From Chloroflexus sp. Y-396-1 (GTDB lineage: Bacteria > Chloroflexota > Chloroflexia > Chloroflexales > Chloroflexaceae), in the NCBI RefSeq assembly GCF_000516515.1, contig NZ_KI911784.1, positions 2,636,881 to 2,700,880 on the forward strand: DNA of 64,000 nucleotides, given 5' to 3'. Under the pieces are notes generated by a model. The model did no database searches and had not been told where the DNA came from. It saw nothing but the letters and a program-made list of their open reading frames with translations. A program made the position numbers and the translations under genes. The number at the start of each line of letters is the position of its first letter. Position 1 is the stretch's first letter. Positions 27,955 through 37,795 of the stretch are shown piece by piece.

Positions 27955-29346
27955 TTACGATCTTGTATATCGCAAGACCGAATAACAAACCTGTAACATT
28001 ATCACTCCAACGAAGATAGCCTGTGATGCCTCCCAATAGTTCTCTTGTATACCCAACATAGCAATGAACATGATCCCACTAGCAAGAGCTATACTTCGTA
28101 GACGATGGGATGGTTGGTTAGCTGTAGCTCGGATCATCCAGATCAATCTCATTAATACCGATAAGACTATCAGCACTGCTAGTATTCCACCCTCAACAAA
28201 TATACTCAACCATGAGAAGAATGGCTTGTACGTAGAACTTGTATCGTTAGGATTGGAGGAAAAGGACATCTGTAACCAAATATCTATGACGTATCGCTCG
28301 AAGACTTCAGACATTCCCGTTGGGAGAAGAGGTATCTGAAGAGGATTCGCTGGTCCACCAAAGTACATACCTGTTCCTATTAATCCTGCTCTACTGCTGA
28401 ACTGACCTGGACCGACGCCAATAAACACGAGCCAAGGATAGCGATATACAGCGTCGTTCAGAATACTCTCCACGACTCGTGCTCGAGGTGTTTCCCTGTT
28501 GATAGTTTGTTCTACAAAAGCACCGAGAGTTGATAAATTTCTCGGAAGAAATACAAACGTCCAAAATGTTCCTATAACCAAAATAGTTATCAAGAAGATA
28601 CCATATCTATATTTAGGAAAAGAGGGATGAAAGATAAGGGTAGTGATAAGCAAAGAAATGGCAAGAAATATCAGGACATGAACGACTGAGGCAAGTATCA
28701 AAGCCACACACCCAAGCATAAATGGCAATCTACCCTTATTCTCTTGAATCAAAGACGGGAGGAGTAAGAGCAAAAGTATTGCGATGTTCACTGCGAACAT
28801 TGCATTAGAGAAATCGGGTGCAATTGTGAAAGGTCTAATAGTACCAGCGACAGAATCGCCATTAGCCAAGTCAAACGTTCCTGATCGCATAAAGCCAACA
28901 ACACCTTGCACAATTCCCCAGATCGACTCAAACAGCAACACCCAACGTGCCGTAACAAGTATCTTATCAAACAGTGATTTGTCTGCCAAGGGCTTTGTTG
29001 GTATTGTGAGAACGAAAATAAACGTTCCATAAGTAAACAAAGATAACAACGCACTATGCCAGACAAATCCCGGAGTAATAATCGCGTAGATAGGTAAGAT
29101 GATCATCCAGATTGTGAATATCAACAGCAGCCTTATCAGAATCTGTTTGCTACGAGTGAACAGTAGCATTACAAGAATGCATATCCAGGGTGCAAAGTAT
29201 GCCAACAGCTTAGAAGGCGACCAGCAAAGCACCAGCGCTACTAGAAATGCAATCCAGTACGCAGAGGGAAACTTACTCTTACTGGATGAAGATGTAACAG
29301 CGCGAGACACCTGTCGTTTCGACTGAGAGTGAGCTAAAGTAGCCAT
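27955..29346 (-). CDS. O-antigen ligase/polymerase-like membrane protein (Wzy/WaaL type)
   Basis: A 463-residue integral membrane protein with about eleven hydrophobic helices. After a basic Ser-rich N-terminus (1-28), helices alternate with short loops. One long outside loop (about 275-375) contains VGPGQFSSRAGLIGTG and a run ending WLSIFVEGGILA, the usual position of the ligase/polymerase active loop. Such proteins join undecaprenyl-linked glycan units or ligate the chain to a carrier. The family shares little sequence, so the call rests on topology and on the surrounding transferase genes. Only 24 bp separate it from the downstream GT4 gene, implying co-transcription. Confidence 0.75.
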   Translation of the reverse strand: MATLAHSQSKRQVSRAVTSSSSKSKFPSAYWIAFLVALVLCWSPSKLLAYFAPWICILVMLLFTRSKQILIRLLLIFTIWMIILPIYAIITPGFVWHSALLSLFTYGTFIFVLTIPTKPLADKSLFDKILVTARWVLLFESIWGIVQGVVGFMRSGTFDLANGDSVAGTIRPFTIAPDFSNAMFAVNIAILLLLLLPSLIQENKGRLPFMLGCVALILASVVHVLIFLAISLLITTLIFHPSFPKYRYGIFLITILVIGTFWTFVFLPRNLSTLGAFVEQTINRETPRARVVESILNDAVYRYPWLVFIGVGPGQFSSRAGLIGTGMYFGGPANPLQIPLLPTGMSEVFERYVIDIWLQMSFSSNPNDTSSTYKPFFSWLSIFVEGGILAVLIVLSVLMRLIWMIRATANQPSHRLRSIALASGIMFIAMLGIQENYWEASQAIFVGVIMLQVCYSVLRYTRS

Positions 29347-29357
29347 AATTAAACCTT

Positions 29358-29512
29358 ATCAACCGTACTGCTGCCGCTGCCGCAGTTGTCCCTCGATCCA
29401 GTAGTACGTTCACTCTAACCCTTCCTCGAGCGAAATCTGCGACTCCCATCCCAATACAGTTCGTAATCTCGTGTTATCCGAATTCCGCCCACGTACCCCT
29501 TGTGGGCTTGGG
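29358..29512 (-). pseudogene. 3' fragment of a nucleotide-sugar epimerase/dehydratase
   Basis: On the minus strand a short stretch reads GRNSDNTRLRTVLGWE, then ISLEEGLE, a TGA, and TYYWIEGQL. This is the C-terminal tail of extended-SDR nucleotide-sugar enzymes of the GDP-mannose 3,5-epimerase/dTDP-glucose dehydratase type (normally GRNSDNxxLRxxLGWEPxxxLxEGLxxTYxWI). The TGA sits where an Arg codon (CGA) is expected, so it is a point mutation in a fragment. No upstream part of the gene is visible between 29513 and 29965, a stretch in which I find nothing else. It shows that a gene was deleted here. Confidence 0.6.
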
Positions 29513-29965
29513 ATGTGCTTCTTCACGAAATACTAGTAAACCATATCACACACCAGCTCACTCGTTGATCGTGTCAGATATTGAGTGTTTGATGACAGCC
29601 GATCTGTATCAATCGATACACTTCTCCAAACTGATACTAACTATATCATTAACAAGACCATATTTGAGCTGTAGAGATAAGTAAGCACTACGTGAATTCA
29701 ACGTATACTAAGCACGATGGTTGATTGGCGCACATCCTGCCGTCCCTTGCAGCACCATGTGTGTACAGCTACGGGCATCACTACCCATGACTCGTCGGTT
29801 TTCCCCTCCATCCTGTGGGGCAGATGTATGCTCGCATACCCCATCTAGTGCTGGTGCAGATGGCAGTAATGCAATGTAACTTGCACTTGTTATACTTATA
29901 CCTCACTTGTCTTGAAGTAACCTGATTTCTATAGTCTTGTAAGTACAATCTATCTAACACGGGAA

Positions 29966-30766
29966 TTAACCATACCGTAACGGCTTTGGTACTAATCCGG
30001 AAGTATCGAAATGATATAACCCGAGATACTGGGAAAGCACGAGTATCAGATACAAGGGATTTAACAACATATACCGACGCCATAGCCTTCGTGGTTCTTT
30101 AGTCAGCCGAAAAGCCCACTCTAAACCATAGCTTTGGAGTAGATGTGGCGCTTGGGGTAATGTTCCAGCGTGGAAATCAAAGGCTGCACCAACTGCAAGT
30201 GTCGGTACGGACAGAATATCACGATGTTCGTATATCCATACTTCCTGACGAGGACAACCTAGTCCAACGAATACTATTGCTGCATCACTGCTTTTAATAT
30301 TTGCTGCCACCGATAATTGTTCTTCCTCTGTCAACTGACGAAAGAAGGAAGGTCTACTCCCAGCAATGATTAATTCAGGAAATTGCTGCTGTAAATTTTT
30401 GCAAAGTAAGTTCAGTACTTCGGCACGACTACCGTAGAAATATACAGGCAATCGTTCCCTAGCAGCACGTTCGCAAACTTTCAACATCAGTTTCGGACCA
30501 TAAACTCGATCCTTGAGACTCACTCGGTATAGTGCATTCAAGGCCCAACGTACAGGCTGGCCATCCGGAACCACCAAATCGAGTTTATTAAGACGGTATC
30601 GATGCTCCGGATTCATTACTCCCGTCATTACACCGTGCACAGCTAATGCAGAGACAGTGAGAGATTGTCGGCTCTTAGCTGCAACAATTACTCTTTCCTC
30701 AGCAGCTTCATAGTCAATTGCGTTGACTAGAACACCTAGTAGGTTGTATTTCCCTCGATCAATCAT
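29966..30766 (-). CDS. WecG/TagA/CpsF family glycosyltransferase (GT26)
   Basis: A 266-residue transferase that usually adds ManNAc or ManNAcA to an undecaprenyl-linked sugar at the cytoplasmic membrane. Family motifs are in order: LVVPDGQPVRWALNAL near the N-terminus with the catalytic-type Asp, RVYGPKLMLKVCE, YFYGSR, VFVGLGCPRQEVWI and VGAAFDFHAGTLPQAP. The C-terminal LEWAFRLTKEPRRLWRRY is the membrane-contact segment. Length is typical. It follows the CDP-sugar epimerase-like gene by 37 bp. Because a ManNAc-uronic acid gene set lies nearby, that could be its donor, though that pathway looks damaged here. Confidence 0.88.
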   Translation of the reverse strand: MIDRGKYNLLGVLVNAIDYEAAEERVIVAAKSRQSLTVSALAVHGVMTGVMNPEHRYRLNKLDLVVPDGQPVRWALNALYRVSLKDRVYGPKLMLKVCERAARERLPVYFYGSRAEVLNLLCKNLQQQFPELIIAGSRPSFFRQLTEEEQLSVAANIKSSDAAIVFVGLGCPRQEVWIYEHRDILSVPTLAVGAAFDFHAGTLPQAPHLLQSYGLEWAFRLTKEPRRLWRRYMLLNPLYLILVLSQYLGLYHFDTSGLVPKPLRYG

Positions 30767-30803
30767 ATCGGTTCAGGGAATTAAGATTTCTAACAACGTA
30801 GAT

Positions 30804-31865
30804 TTAGGTCCAACGTTCACGATTCATCTCAAAAATTTCTCGCAGAATCTGCGGCACATTGTACTGAATTTTCCACTCCGGATAGTGCGATTTAAAACGA
30901 CTTAAGTCACTAATCCACCAAATGTGATCGCCTATCCGATTCTTCTCTGAGTAACTCCACTTTAGAGGCCGACCGCTAATCTCTTCACAGAGATTAATTG
31001 CCTCCAGCAGAGAGCAATTGCTCTCACGCCCGCCTCCAATATTGTATACTTCAGCCACTCTTGGTCTACGAAAAAAGGCATCGAATGCTCGTATTAAATC
31101 AGCGCTATGAATATTATCACGAACCTGTTTCCCCTTATAACCAAAAACTGTGTAGTGAGTTCCTGTCATTACACAGCGCATGAGATAAGCAAGAAATCCG
31201 TGTAGTTGCGCTCCTGCGTGATTTGGTCCCGTCAGACACCCTCCTCGAAAGCAAGCAGTGTACATTCCAAAATAGCGACCGTACTCCTGCACCAGAATAT
31301 CAGCAGCGACTTTTGAAGCACCAAACAAGCTATGTAAGCACTGATCGATGGGCATGTCTTCGCTTATACCACTTGCGTACTTATGGGACGGATCAATCTC
31401 CCAACGCATTTCATGCTCGGCAAGTGGCAAGTAGTTTGGTCTGTCACCGTAAACCTTGTTGGTTGACGTAAATATAAATACAGCTTCTGGAGCGTAAATG
31501 CGAGTTGCTTCCAGTAGATAAAGAGTGCCCTCTGCGTTAACAGTAAAGTCAGTGATAGGTTCACGAGCGGCCCAATCATGGCTTGGTTGCGCAGCAGCAT
31601 GAATTACAAGGGCTATACTCTTGCCATAGCGAGCGAAAACTCGATTTATTGACTCTTTATCGCGAATATCAATGTCGTAATGCGTGTACCGAACAACACT
31701 TTTCTCGATTCGCTCTCTGTTACATCGAGTTGAGGCTTCTTCACCGAAAAAGTATCGACGCATGTCATTGTCAATCCCAACAACATCCATACCCTGATTT
31801 GCAAAATAAAGAACTGCCTCCGATCCAATAAGTCCAGCTGACCCAGTAATGATTGCAACACTCAT
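30804..31865 (-). CDS. NAD-dependent epimerase, CDP-paratose 2-epimerase-like
   Basis: Extended SDR of 353 residues. [19 protein letters not shown] is the NAD site; [17 protein letters not shown] and [20 protein letters not shown] match the CDP-tyvelose/paratose 2-epimerase group. The Tyr of the YxxxK pair is replaced: the segment reads [12 protein letters not shown], so Phe stands where the acid-base Tyr is expected, with the Lys kept. I recall close relatives with the same LFGASK wording, so this may be a subfamily trait with a changed mechanism rather than damage. The ATG at 31865 follows AGGA by seven bases. It begins the minus-strand run that continues into the WecG gene. Substrate uncertain. 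Confidence 0.75.
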   Translation of the reverse strand: MSVAIITGSAGLIGSEAVLYFANQGMDVVGIDNDMRRYFFGEEASTRCNRERIEKSVVRYTHYDIDIRDKESINRVFARYGKSIALVIHAAAQPSHDWAAREPITDFTVNAEGTLYLLEATRIYAPEAVFIFTSTNKVYGDRPNYLPLAEHEMRWEIDPSHKYASGISEDMPIDQCLHSLFGASKVAADILVQEYGRYFGMYTACFRGGCLTGPNHAGAQLHGFLAYLMRCVMTGTHYTVFGYKGKQVRDNIHSADLIRAFDAFFRRPRVAEVYNIGGGRESNCSLLEAINLCEEISGRPLKWSYSEKNRIGDHIWWISDLSRFKSHYPEWKIQYNVPQILREIFEMNRERWT

Positions 31866-31951
31866 AATCAATTCCTACTAGGTAGTCTCAAATACAGGAA
31901 GCACTTCCACCTGTTAACAATAATAGCATGCTATCATGAAAACTCTTCCGT

Positions 31952-33304
31952 TCACCCCACCCTCCTGACCTCCATCCATTGCCGTGGCCCTGGGCGCAGT
32001 GTGGCCTTGGCCATAGGGCGCACCGGGTAGCCTGGAATGGCGCTGACGTGGAAGCGTTGCAGGATCATCGGCAACACCATCTGCATTTCCATCAAGGCAA
32101 CGTTGTTCCCGATGCACTGGCGTGGCCCGCTGAGGAACGGTACGTAGGCGAATTTATGGCGACCTGCCGCCGCTTCGGGGCGGAAGCGTTCGGGATCGAA
32201 ACTTTCAGCATTGGGCCAGAACTCAGGATGGCGATGGGTCACATACGGACTGAGGGCAACAGTTGCACCTGCGGGAAGGTCGTAGTCACCCAATGTGTCT
32301 GGGCCGACGAGCGTGCGTGAGAGCAGCCAGGTCGGCGGGTAGAGACGCAGCGTTTCATCGATGACCATTCGACTGTATCTAAGCTGGGGGAGATCGGCAG
32401 GGGTCGGATTCCTTCCACCGAGCACGGCAGCATATTCGGCCCGTAATTTGCGTTCGCTATCACCGTGGTGAGCAAGCAGGTGTAAAATCCATGACAACGT
32501 GCCAGCCGTGGTTTCGTGACCGGCGAGGAAGATCGTCATCACTTCGTCGCGGATCTGCTTGGAAGACATCGGCTCGCCGGTATCGGCATCGCGTGCGCTG
32601 ACCAGCATTTCCAGCAGGTCGTCGTGTTCGCCCTGACGCTGTTGGCGTTCGTTGATCAGGCGATACACGGTTTGTTCAAGCAAGGCAAGATTGCGATAGT
32701 AGCGCCGATTGGCCGGTGTTGGCCAGCTTCGCGGTGGTTGCAGCAGGCGAAATTGTTGACCGGCAACCCAGTTGAGGGTGTCGTTAAATGCTTTTCCTAC
32801 CTGTGCCGCTTCCGTATCGCTCAGCGAGGTACTGAACATCGTGCGCACAATAATCGTTTCGGCCAACAGCATCATCTCGGTCTGAATGTCAACCGGCTGT
32901 TGATGGCGAGCGTAAGCGTCCCATCGCTCGAGCATGCGTTCAGCTTCCTCAACCATTACCGTTGCCATCCGGGTAATCCGTTGATGGTGGAACGCCGGTT
33001 GGATCAGACGCCGCTGGCGTAGCCAGTGGTCGCCGTTGCTGGTCACTAACCCCTGGCCGAGAATGTCTTCCATGGTCGTATATTGCTTGATGTAGTTTTT
33101 CCAGTTCTCTTGCGTGATCCGCTTGATCATATCGGGATGCACCGCAAGATACATCGTGTGCTTGCCGAGCGGGAGCTTGACCAGATCGCCGTAGTGTCGA
33201 TGGATGCGCAGCAGAAAATCGAGCGGATCATTAAGCAGCCGCGGCGCAACTCCAACCCCAGGGAGACCTTTTGGTCCGGGAATAGCACGTGTCGGTACTG
33301 TCAT
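31952..33304 (-). CDS. Cytochrome P450
   Basis: Haem monooxygenase of 450 residues. The I-helix has FLAGHETTAGTLSW, the K-helix ETLRLYPP with the ExxR pair, and the haem loop FLSGPRQCIG with axial Cys397. The pattern around the Cys and the length resemble the soluble bacterial relatives of the CYP4/CYP102 class. No membrane anchor or reductase domain is attached, so separate redox partners are needed. The ATG at 33304 is chosen since MTVPTRAIPGPKGLPGVG is the usual proline-rich start; 22 upstream codons are open but lack motifs. Its codon use and GC content mark the return from the accessory island to core-like sequence. Substrate unknown (fatty acid or carotenoid are guesses). Confidence 0.92.
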   Translation of the reverse strand: MTVPTRAIPGPKGLPGVGVAPRLLNDPLDFLLRIHRHYGDLVKLPLGKHTMYLAVHPDMIKRITQENWKNYIKQYTTMEDILGQGLVTSNGDHWLRQRRLIQPAFHHQRITRMATVMVEEAERMLERWDAYARHQQPVDIQTEMMLLAETIIVRTMFSTSLSDTEAAQVGKAFNDTLNWVAGQQFRLLQPPRSWPTPANRRYYRNLALLEQTVYRLINERQQRQGEHDDLLEMLVSARDADTGEPMSSKQIRDEVMTIFLAGHETTAGTLSWILHLLAHHGDSERKLRAEYAAVLGGRNPTPADLPQLRYSRMVIDETLRLYPPTWLLSRTLVGPDTLGDYDLPAGATVALSPYVTHRHPEFWPNAESFDPERFRPEAAAGRHKFAYVPFLSGPRQCIGNNVALMEMQMVLPMILQRFHVSAIPGYPVRPMAKATLRPGPRQWMEVRRVG

Positions 33305-34988
33305 GAAACTACATTCACAGTTAATATTTGTTGCCCGCAACAGCATACCACATATTGACGTATCCTGCAAGGGTGTCCACCATATCTTTCAAGCGTGGCA
33401 ACGTTTTCTTCATTGGGGAGCAAGACGGCTCGTTCCAGCGCACGCACGGCAGGAGACACCTGATGAGTGACACCTATACGCTCACAGCGATTCCTGTCTC
33501 TACGTGTACGGAACGGGGTGTCCCGTGAGACGGAATGTTCGGTGTGATGGTAGTACGATGTACGATGTGGTGAGCACCGTATGACCTGGAGAACGGTAGT
33601 GGCCGTTTCCCCCTCTGCCCATCGGCTCGTGCGATAGTTTTTGGGACCTAGCGGTGCTATCTACGTCGTGCTCCGGTTTGGGAGGCGGTCGGGCAGGAAT
33701 GGCCCTATAATGTGCGGCACTGACCGCCCCCTTTTCATTGCGGCGACATGAATGGTATGGTTTCTCCTGACGATGGGTGTGCAGGATGGCGCGGTCATTG
33801 GCGCCAGTGCGGGTCTGCTGCAATTAATACCTCGGCACACTGAGCGTTGTCGAGATGATTACTCCTCCTCAAATGCCATTTCCATCCGCCCATCGGGTGA
33901 GAGAATGGACGGTTCCCTACACAAGCGCCGGATGGTGTTTCGGTGGTCGGCGAGTACGAGCGGAGGAAGTAACCGTTGTGCGGTGAAGAGCCATGTGCTA
34001 CCCTTAATCATTTTTGACCGGAGCAGGTACCTCATTCAGCGGAGGGTGGGGGAGCGGAATTGTCTGCACAGGTCGATAGCCGCGCCGGTCGATTGTTCCC
34101 TGGCGTATGATCTCGACCGCAGTGCTCACGACGGTGGAATCTCATTGGAAGAGGGGGCATCGCCGCCTCGGTGGGGCTGTGGAGCTGGGGGGAACCCAAC
34201 GATCACGGCCCCTGGTAGGGACGGATGGTAGAGAGCGGCGTGCATCATCTTTAGACCGTTGCCGTGATCCTTGAGGATGGGCGTGCATGTTGGAACATGC
34301 CCAATACGTACCGGGCGACCGCTGCTTGGGAACGTACCGTGCCCGAGCAAACGCTGCGTTGGGGGATCAACGTTCTGTTCCGCCATCCGCCGCACATTCT
34401 CGCTGCCGGGCGGGCGGCCCTCACCCCCGGCCCCTCTCCCGCACTGCGGGAGAGGGGTGAACTAGTTAGTGGTCTCGGTATCGTTGCAAGACGCGGGCGC
34501 AGGATCGTCACGGCTACGCTCACATCCCTGCTCTTCCGCTTTCTTGGTGGGAACGGAAAGGGGCCGGGGGAAGGTGAGGGCGGCCCTCACCCCCAGCCCC
34601 TCTCCCGCAGCGCGGGAGAGGGGTGTGTTGGTTAGTGGACTCGGTATCGTCGAAAGATGCTGGCGCAGGATCGCTACGGCTACGCTCCCCCCCCACTTCT
34701 GCTCCCTGTGGAGGAGAGGTGGGGAGCTAGGAGAAAGGTGCGGGAGCATAATCCCCCCCTTCCTCTCCCGCAGCGCGGGAGAGGAAGGGGGTTGGGGGGA
34801 AGGTGAGGGCCACCAGGCGTGCTCGACCGGCCCTGTAACCGTTGCACCCCTGTTCCAGCGCGTCGCGGAGCCGCATACGGTACGTGCTACCGTTCTTCTG
34901 ACCATTATAGCGATGTTCATGGTCGAGCCTCATCAACAGCCTGGGTTTTTGATCATGCTCTCAGATTGCTTGAATTGCTCTCCAGACA
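33305..34988. other. 1.7-kb intergenic region with no gene, partly repeat DNA
   Basis: No open frame here has a recognisable motif, and frames on both strands overlap freely. From about 34419 to 34803 it consists of GC-rich hairpin repeats (listed separately). The remainder, 33305-34418, shows no repeat or RNA structure that I can name. The regulatory DNA for the P450 gene must lie at its left end, but I cannot mark promoter boxes. Confidence 0.4.
34419..34803. repeat. GC-rich hairpin repeat cluster (same family as 42.2-42.96 kb, opposite orientation)
   Basis: Three hairpins with arms of the form CCCCTCTCCCGC/GCGGGAGAGGGG (near 34432-34458 and 34600-34623) or CTTCCTCTCCCGC/GCGGGAGAGGAAG (34763-34789) are separated by stretches containing GGTATCGT, then GCGCAGGATCG and CGGCTACGCTC. 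The spacer text is the reverse complement of that found in the 42-kb array. They look like dispersed non-coding repeats that can form strong stem-loops on either strand. Open frames across them are by-products of the repeat. Confidence 0.75.
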
Positions 34989-35723
34989 TTAGCTCTGCTG
35001 CGCCAACGTCGCCGCATACTGTTGAAATGCACGTTGCGCCACTGGCCCTGAACATGCCGGGCCGTGACCAAAACAGAGGGTGGAAAACCGGTAGGTTGCG
35101 AGGCGAGCGAGGCTGGCTGCATTTGCCGTCTCATCTTCGAGCACCGGTGGCATACGCAGTCGTTTCCCTCGATGGACAGCAGCATCAGCGACGAAGAGTG
35201 TCTGCTGTGCCGGCCAGTACAATGCGATCTGACCAGCACTGTGACCGGGTATATGAACGGCAATCAAGCCACTGGCAAAGGGGATCATAGTACCATCAGT
35301 GACGTGCTGATCAACCTGAGCCGGTGTGATGGTTTGGGTGATGATCATTGCTGCCAATTTGGCAGCGAGCCAGTTGAACCAACCAGGAGCGTTGTGGATG
35401 GTTGGCCGTAGTGCTCTGCCACGCCTGACCTCTTCGGCGTCGAGGGGATGCATCCAGACAGTTGCATTGCTTAGAGTTTGGAGGGTTGCTAGGTTGCCGG
35501 CGTGATCAATGTGGTGGTGGGTCACAATGATGTGCCGTATATCGGCTGGTGTCCGGCCCAGCGCTGACAGGCCGGCTAATACACCAATACCTCTATCGGG
35601 GTAGCCGGTATCAATCAGGGTGACACCTTCGGCGGTGAGCAAGAAAAAAACATTCACCGAACTTAGGGGCATCGACAGGCGTAATTCGTACAGACCAGGT
35701 ACGATGAGGTGTGGCGCAGACAT
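34989..35723 (-). CDS. MBL-fold metallo-hydrolase
   Basis: Metallo-beta-lactamase-fold hydrolase of 244 residues. Metal ligands are visible: THHHIDHAG (HxHxDH), HIPGHSAGQIALYW with the third His, FVADAAV with the bridging Asp, and CFGHGP with the last His. VNVFFLLTAEGVTLIDTGYP is the usual first strand pair. Start ATG at 35723 is supported by AAGG six bases upstream. The family covers glyoxalase II-like thioesterases, lactonases and others; nothing here fixes the substrate. It stands alone on the minus strand between repeats and the lipoprotein gene. Confidence 0.87.
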   Translation of the reverse strand: MSAPHLIVPGLYELRLSMPLSSVNVFFLLTAEGVTLIDTGYPDRGIGVLAGLSALGRTPADIRHIIVTHHHIDHAGNLATLQTLSNATVWMHPLDAEEVRRGRALRPTIHNAPGWFNWLAAKLAAMIITQTITPAQVDQHVTDGTMIPFASGLIAVHIPGHSAGQIALYWPAQQTLFVADAAVHRGKRLRMPPVLEDETANAASLARLATYRFSTLCFGHGPACSGPVAQRAFQQYAATLAQQS

Positions 35724-36146
35724 AGGCCTTCCCTGTTGATAAAACTGCAATTTGAAAAATGCCTCTGTTCTCTAGGAGCTTGGGCTGTTGGCTCGTGCAT
35801 GATTGGCGCCCTCTTTGCTGATCCCAATACCGCATCGTTACTTCGATCAGGCACGATATACGACCTATGCCTTTCATGATTGCACCGCTGCGCCAGGAAT
35901 GCACTGACATCGGCGAATACGATCTGACGAGATACCTGTGTGATCGATTTCTGATAGTGGCGGTATTATATGTCAGGGAGCGACATCGACCGGGGCGCGG
36001 TGATACCGCACCCCTACAATTTTGCCTGTGATGCCCATCAGTGCCCGCACGTGGTCGCAGATGGTGGTGTTTTCGGATGGAAACAAATCACCGGCGGAGA
36101 CCATGCAACGACCTTCATCGCTCGCACAAGATGTCTCGGACGAGGG
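35724..36146. other. Intergenic gap of 423 bp
   Basis: Between the MBL hydrolase start and the end of the lipoprotein gene I find no gene, clear repeat or terminator. Short competing frames on the minus strand have no motif. The promoter of the MBL gene should be at its left end. Confidence 0.35.
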
Positions 36147-37400
36147 CTAATAATTCTCTTGTAGCCACTGCCGCCAACCGGCGTCAAACTCTTCGTAGCT
36201 GATGCCGAAGGCTTTCTGGAGCGCCTTATCGTAAAATTCGATCCCCGTTCCCGGTGTATCTCGTATCGCAGCCGCCAAGCGCCAGAAGCCATCAAGCCCA
36301 CCCTGCGTCTCGACGATATATGCTACCAGCGAGTAGGCGAATCCGTAGGCCAGGCCCCGATCCACTTCAAGCGTGGTCATATGATCCATATCTTGCGGAC
36401 GGACGCCGCCATTGGGATCAACGAGCGGAATGATGCGTCCCATCCGCACAGCGGCGCTTACCGCATTGCGGCGTGGATTATTCGAGACGTATTCGGCCAG
36501 ACCTTCGCTCATCCAGTCAGTAATACGGTATTCTTGTGCAAACGCCCGTGTGTAGGCCCAGTGAGTTAATTCGTGGACGATAGTGCTGTAAAGTTCTGCT
36601 TCCCAACCAACGCTAGGGTCGTAAAAGCCAAACGCATACGAGAAGGGGGCGAAGATGTCTACCCGGTCGTTGCGCGGACGTGAGCCAGCCGAGTACCAGG
36701 CCAGTGAATTCGGATTGACCGGTGGTGAAATTCCGAAGATCGGTCGTAGATAAACGTTGAATTTGTTTTCAGGGGTACGGCCTAACGTATCGATGACCTG
36801 CTGTCGGGCACGCACGACCATGTCTTCAATAATCGTATTAACCTCTGCGGCCCATTCGTAAGTGTTGAGCGTAAAATATTCGTTCTCGATCCTAATTTTC
36901 TGACCGAGTTGCTCTTCAGTCGGTTCACTCATCACCCATCGCCCATCGTCCATTTGCCGAAAGAGGATGTCACGGCGGTAGCCACCATCATCGATAGCCG
37001 CCTGCCAGAACCCGTGTTCACGGGGTTTGACTTCCAAGACGCGCATTCGCCCAAAGCGATTGCCGGCAAACGATGACTCCTGAAATGTTTTGAAGCGTTC
37101 TTCGACCAGGCGCCGGAAAGGAGCGTTTGTCTGATCAACAACCGAGCGTAAGAGTTCGATGTTATTCGTGTTGTACGCTTCAACGTACCCGTCGAGCACC
37201 TGCTGGATGCCAGCAGTAGCTATTTCCGGAGTAACGTCGGTGACCACCGATGGCTGGGTGGTGGGAACGGCTTCAGTCGCCGCCGGCGCCGGTGCCGTGG
37301 TGGGAACGACTTGAGTTGCAATCGGCGTCTGTACTGTCTGGTTGGTACATGCAGTCAGGACAAAGGCGAGTATGAATATGAGCCAGCCAATTCTACGCAT
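36147..37400 (-). CDS. Secreted lipoprotein with peptidase MA-like metalloprotease domain
   Basis: A 417-residue exported protein. The signal peptide ends in the lipobox LTAC with lipidated Cys18. A low-complexity Thr/Pro/Ala linker follows (20-60). Residues about 60-150 resemble a SnoaL/NTF2-like domain (VLDGYVEAYNTNNIELL). Residues about 180-415 carry the gluzincin site HELTH (276-280), with the third ligand Glu299 in WMSEGLAEYV about 19 residues on. This is the arrangement of peptidase MA-family proteins in Chloroflexi. The ATG has GAGGT five bases upstream. It probably acts on the outer face of the membrane. Substrate unknown. Confidence 0.83.
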   Translation of the reverse strand: MRRIGWLIFILAFVLTACTNQTVQTPIATQVVPTTAPAPAATEAVPTTQPSVVTDVTPEIATAGIQQVLDGYVEAYNTNNIELLRSVVDQTNAPFRRLVEERFKTFQESSFAGNRFGRMRVLEVKPREHGFWQAAIDDGGYRRDILFRQMDDGRWVMSEPTEEQLGQKIRIENEYFTLNTYEWAAEVNTIIEDMVVRARQQVIDTLGRTPENKFNVYLRPIFGISPPVNPNSLAWYSAGSRPRNDRVDIFAPFSYAFGFYDPSVGWEAELYSTIVHELTHWAYTRAFAQEYRITDWMSEGLAEYVSNNPRRNAVSAAVRMGRIIPLVDPNGGVRPQDMDHMTTLEVDRGLAYGFAYSLVAYIVETQGGLDGFWRLAAAIRDTPGTGIEFYDKALQKAFGISYEEFDAGWRQWLQENY

Positions 37401-37704
37401 GACAGACCTCGCTTGTCGATAGCTTATTGGTACTACGCTTATTGTACCGCGCTTTGTATCGTCTTTGGATGTATCAGAGTGGGGAATGCAGCACCGTTGC
37501 TCCTACGACGCCCCGACTAGTGTATTGGTGGGGAAACGAAGCACCGCTATACCCCTACTGGTGCGGTGACGGTTATAATTGCCAGGAAATGCAGCTATCT
37601 CATACCAATCCTGTCTGGGCATGCCGTGTATCATCCTGCTAGTGCTGCTGGTAACCCCCATCTCTCCGCTTACGGGGGATGGGGGGAGGAGTGAGGCAGC
37701 GGCC

Positions 37705-37777
37705 CGCGCACCAGGATACACAGTTTTCGCGAACAGGATTGGGGTTAGCGATACCTGTTCGCTGTGGTGTTTCATTG
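37705..37777. repeat. Dispersed repeat carrying GCGATACCTGTTCGCTGTGG
   Basis: The segment just before the methyltransferase gene, with TTTTCGCGAACAGGATTGG and GCGATACCTGTTCGCTGTGG, recurs as its reverse complement at 40978-41033 (ACCACAGCGGACAGGTATCG, then CCGATCCCGTTCGCGG). Both copies also lie beside a CCCCC-rich/GGGGG-rich stretch (37645-37690 and 41030-41075). It is a member of a two-copy or larger intergenic repeat family. Open frames running through it into the methyltransferase are extensions of that gene's frame, not coding evidence. Confidence 0.6.
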
Positions 37778-37795
37778 CCTGTACACGGAATGCCT

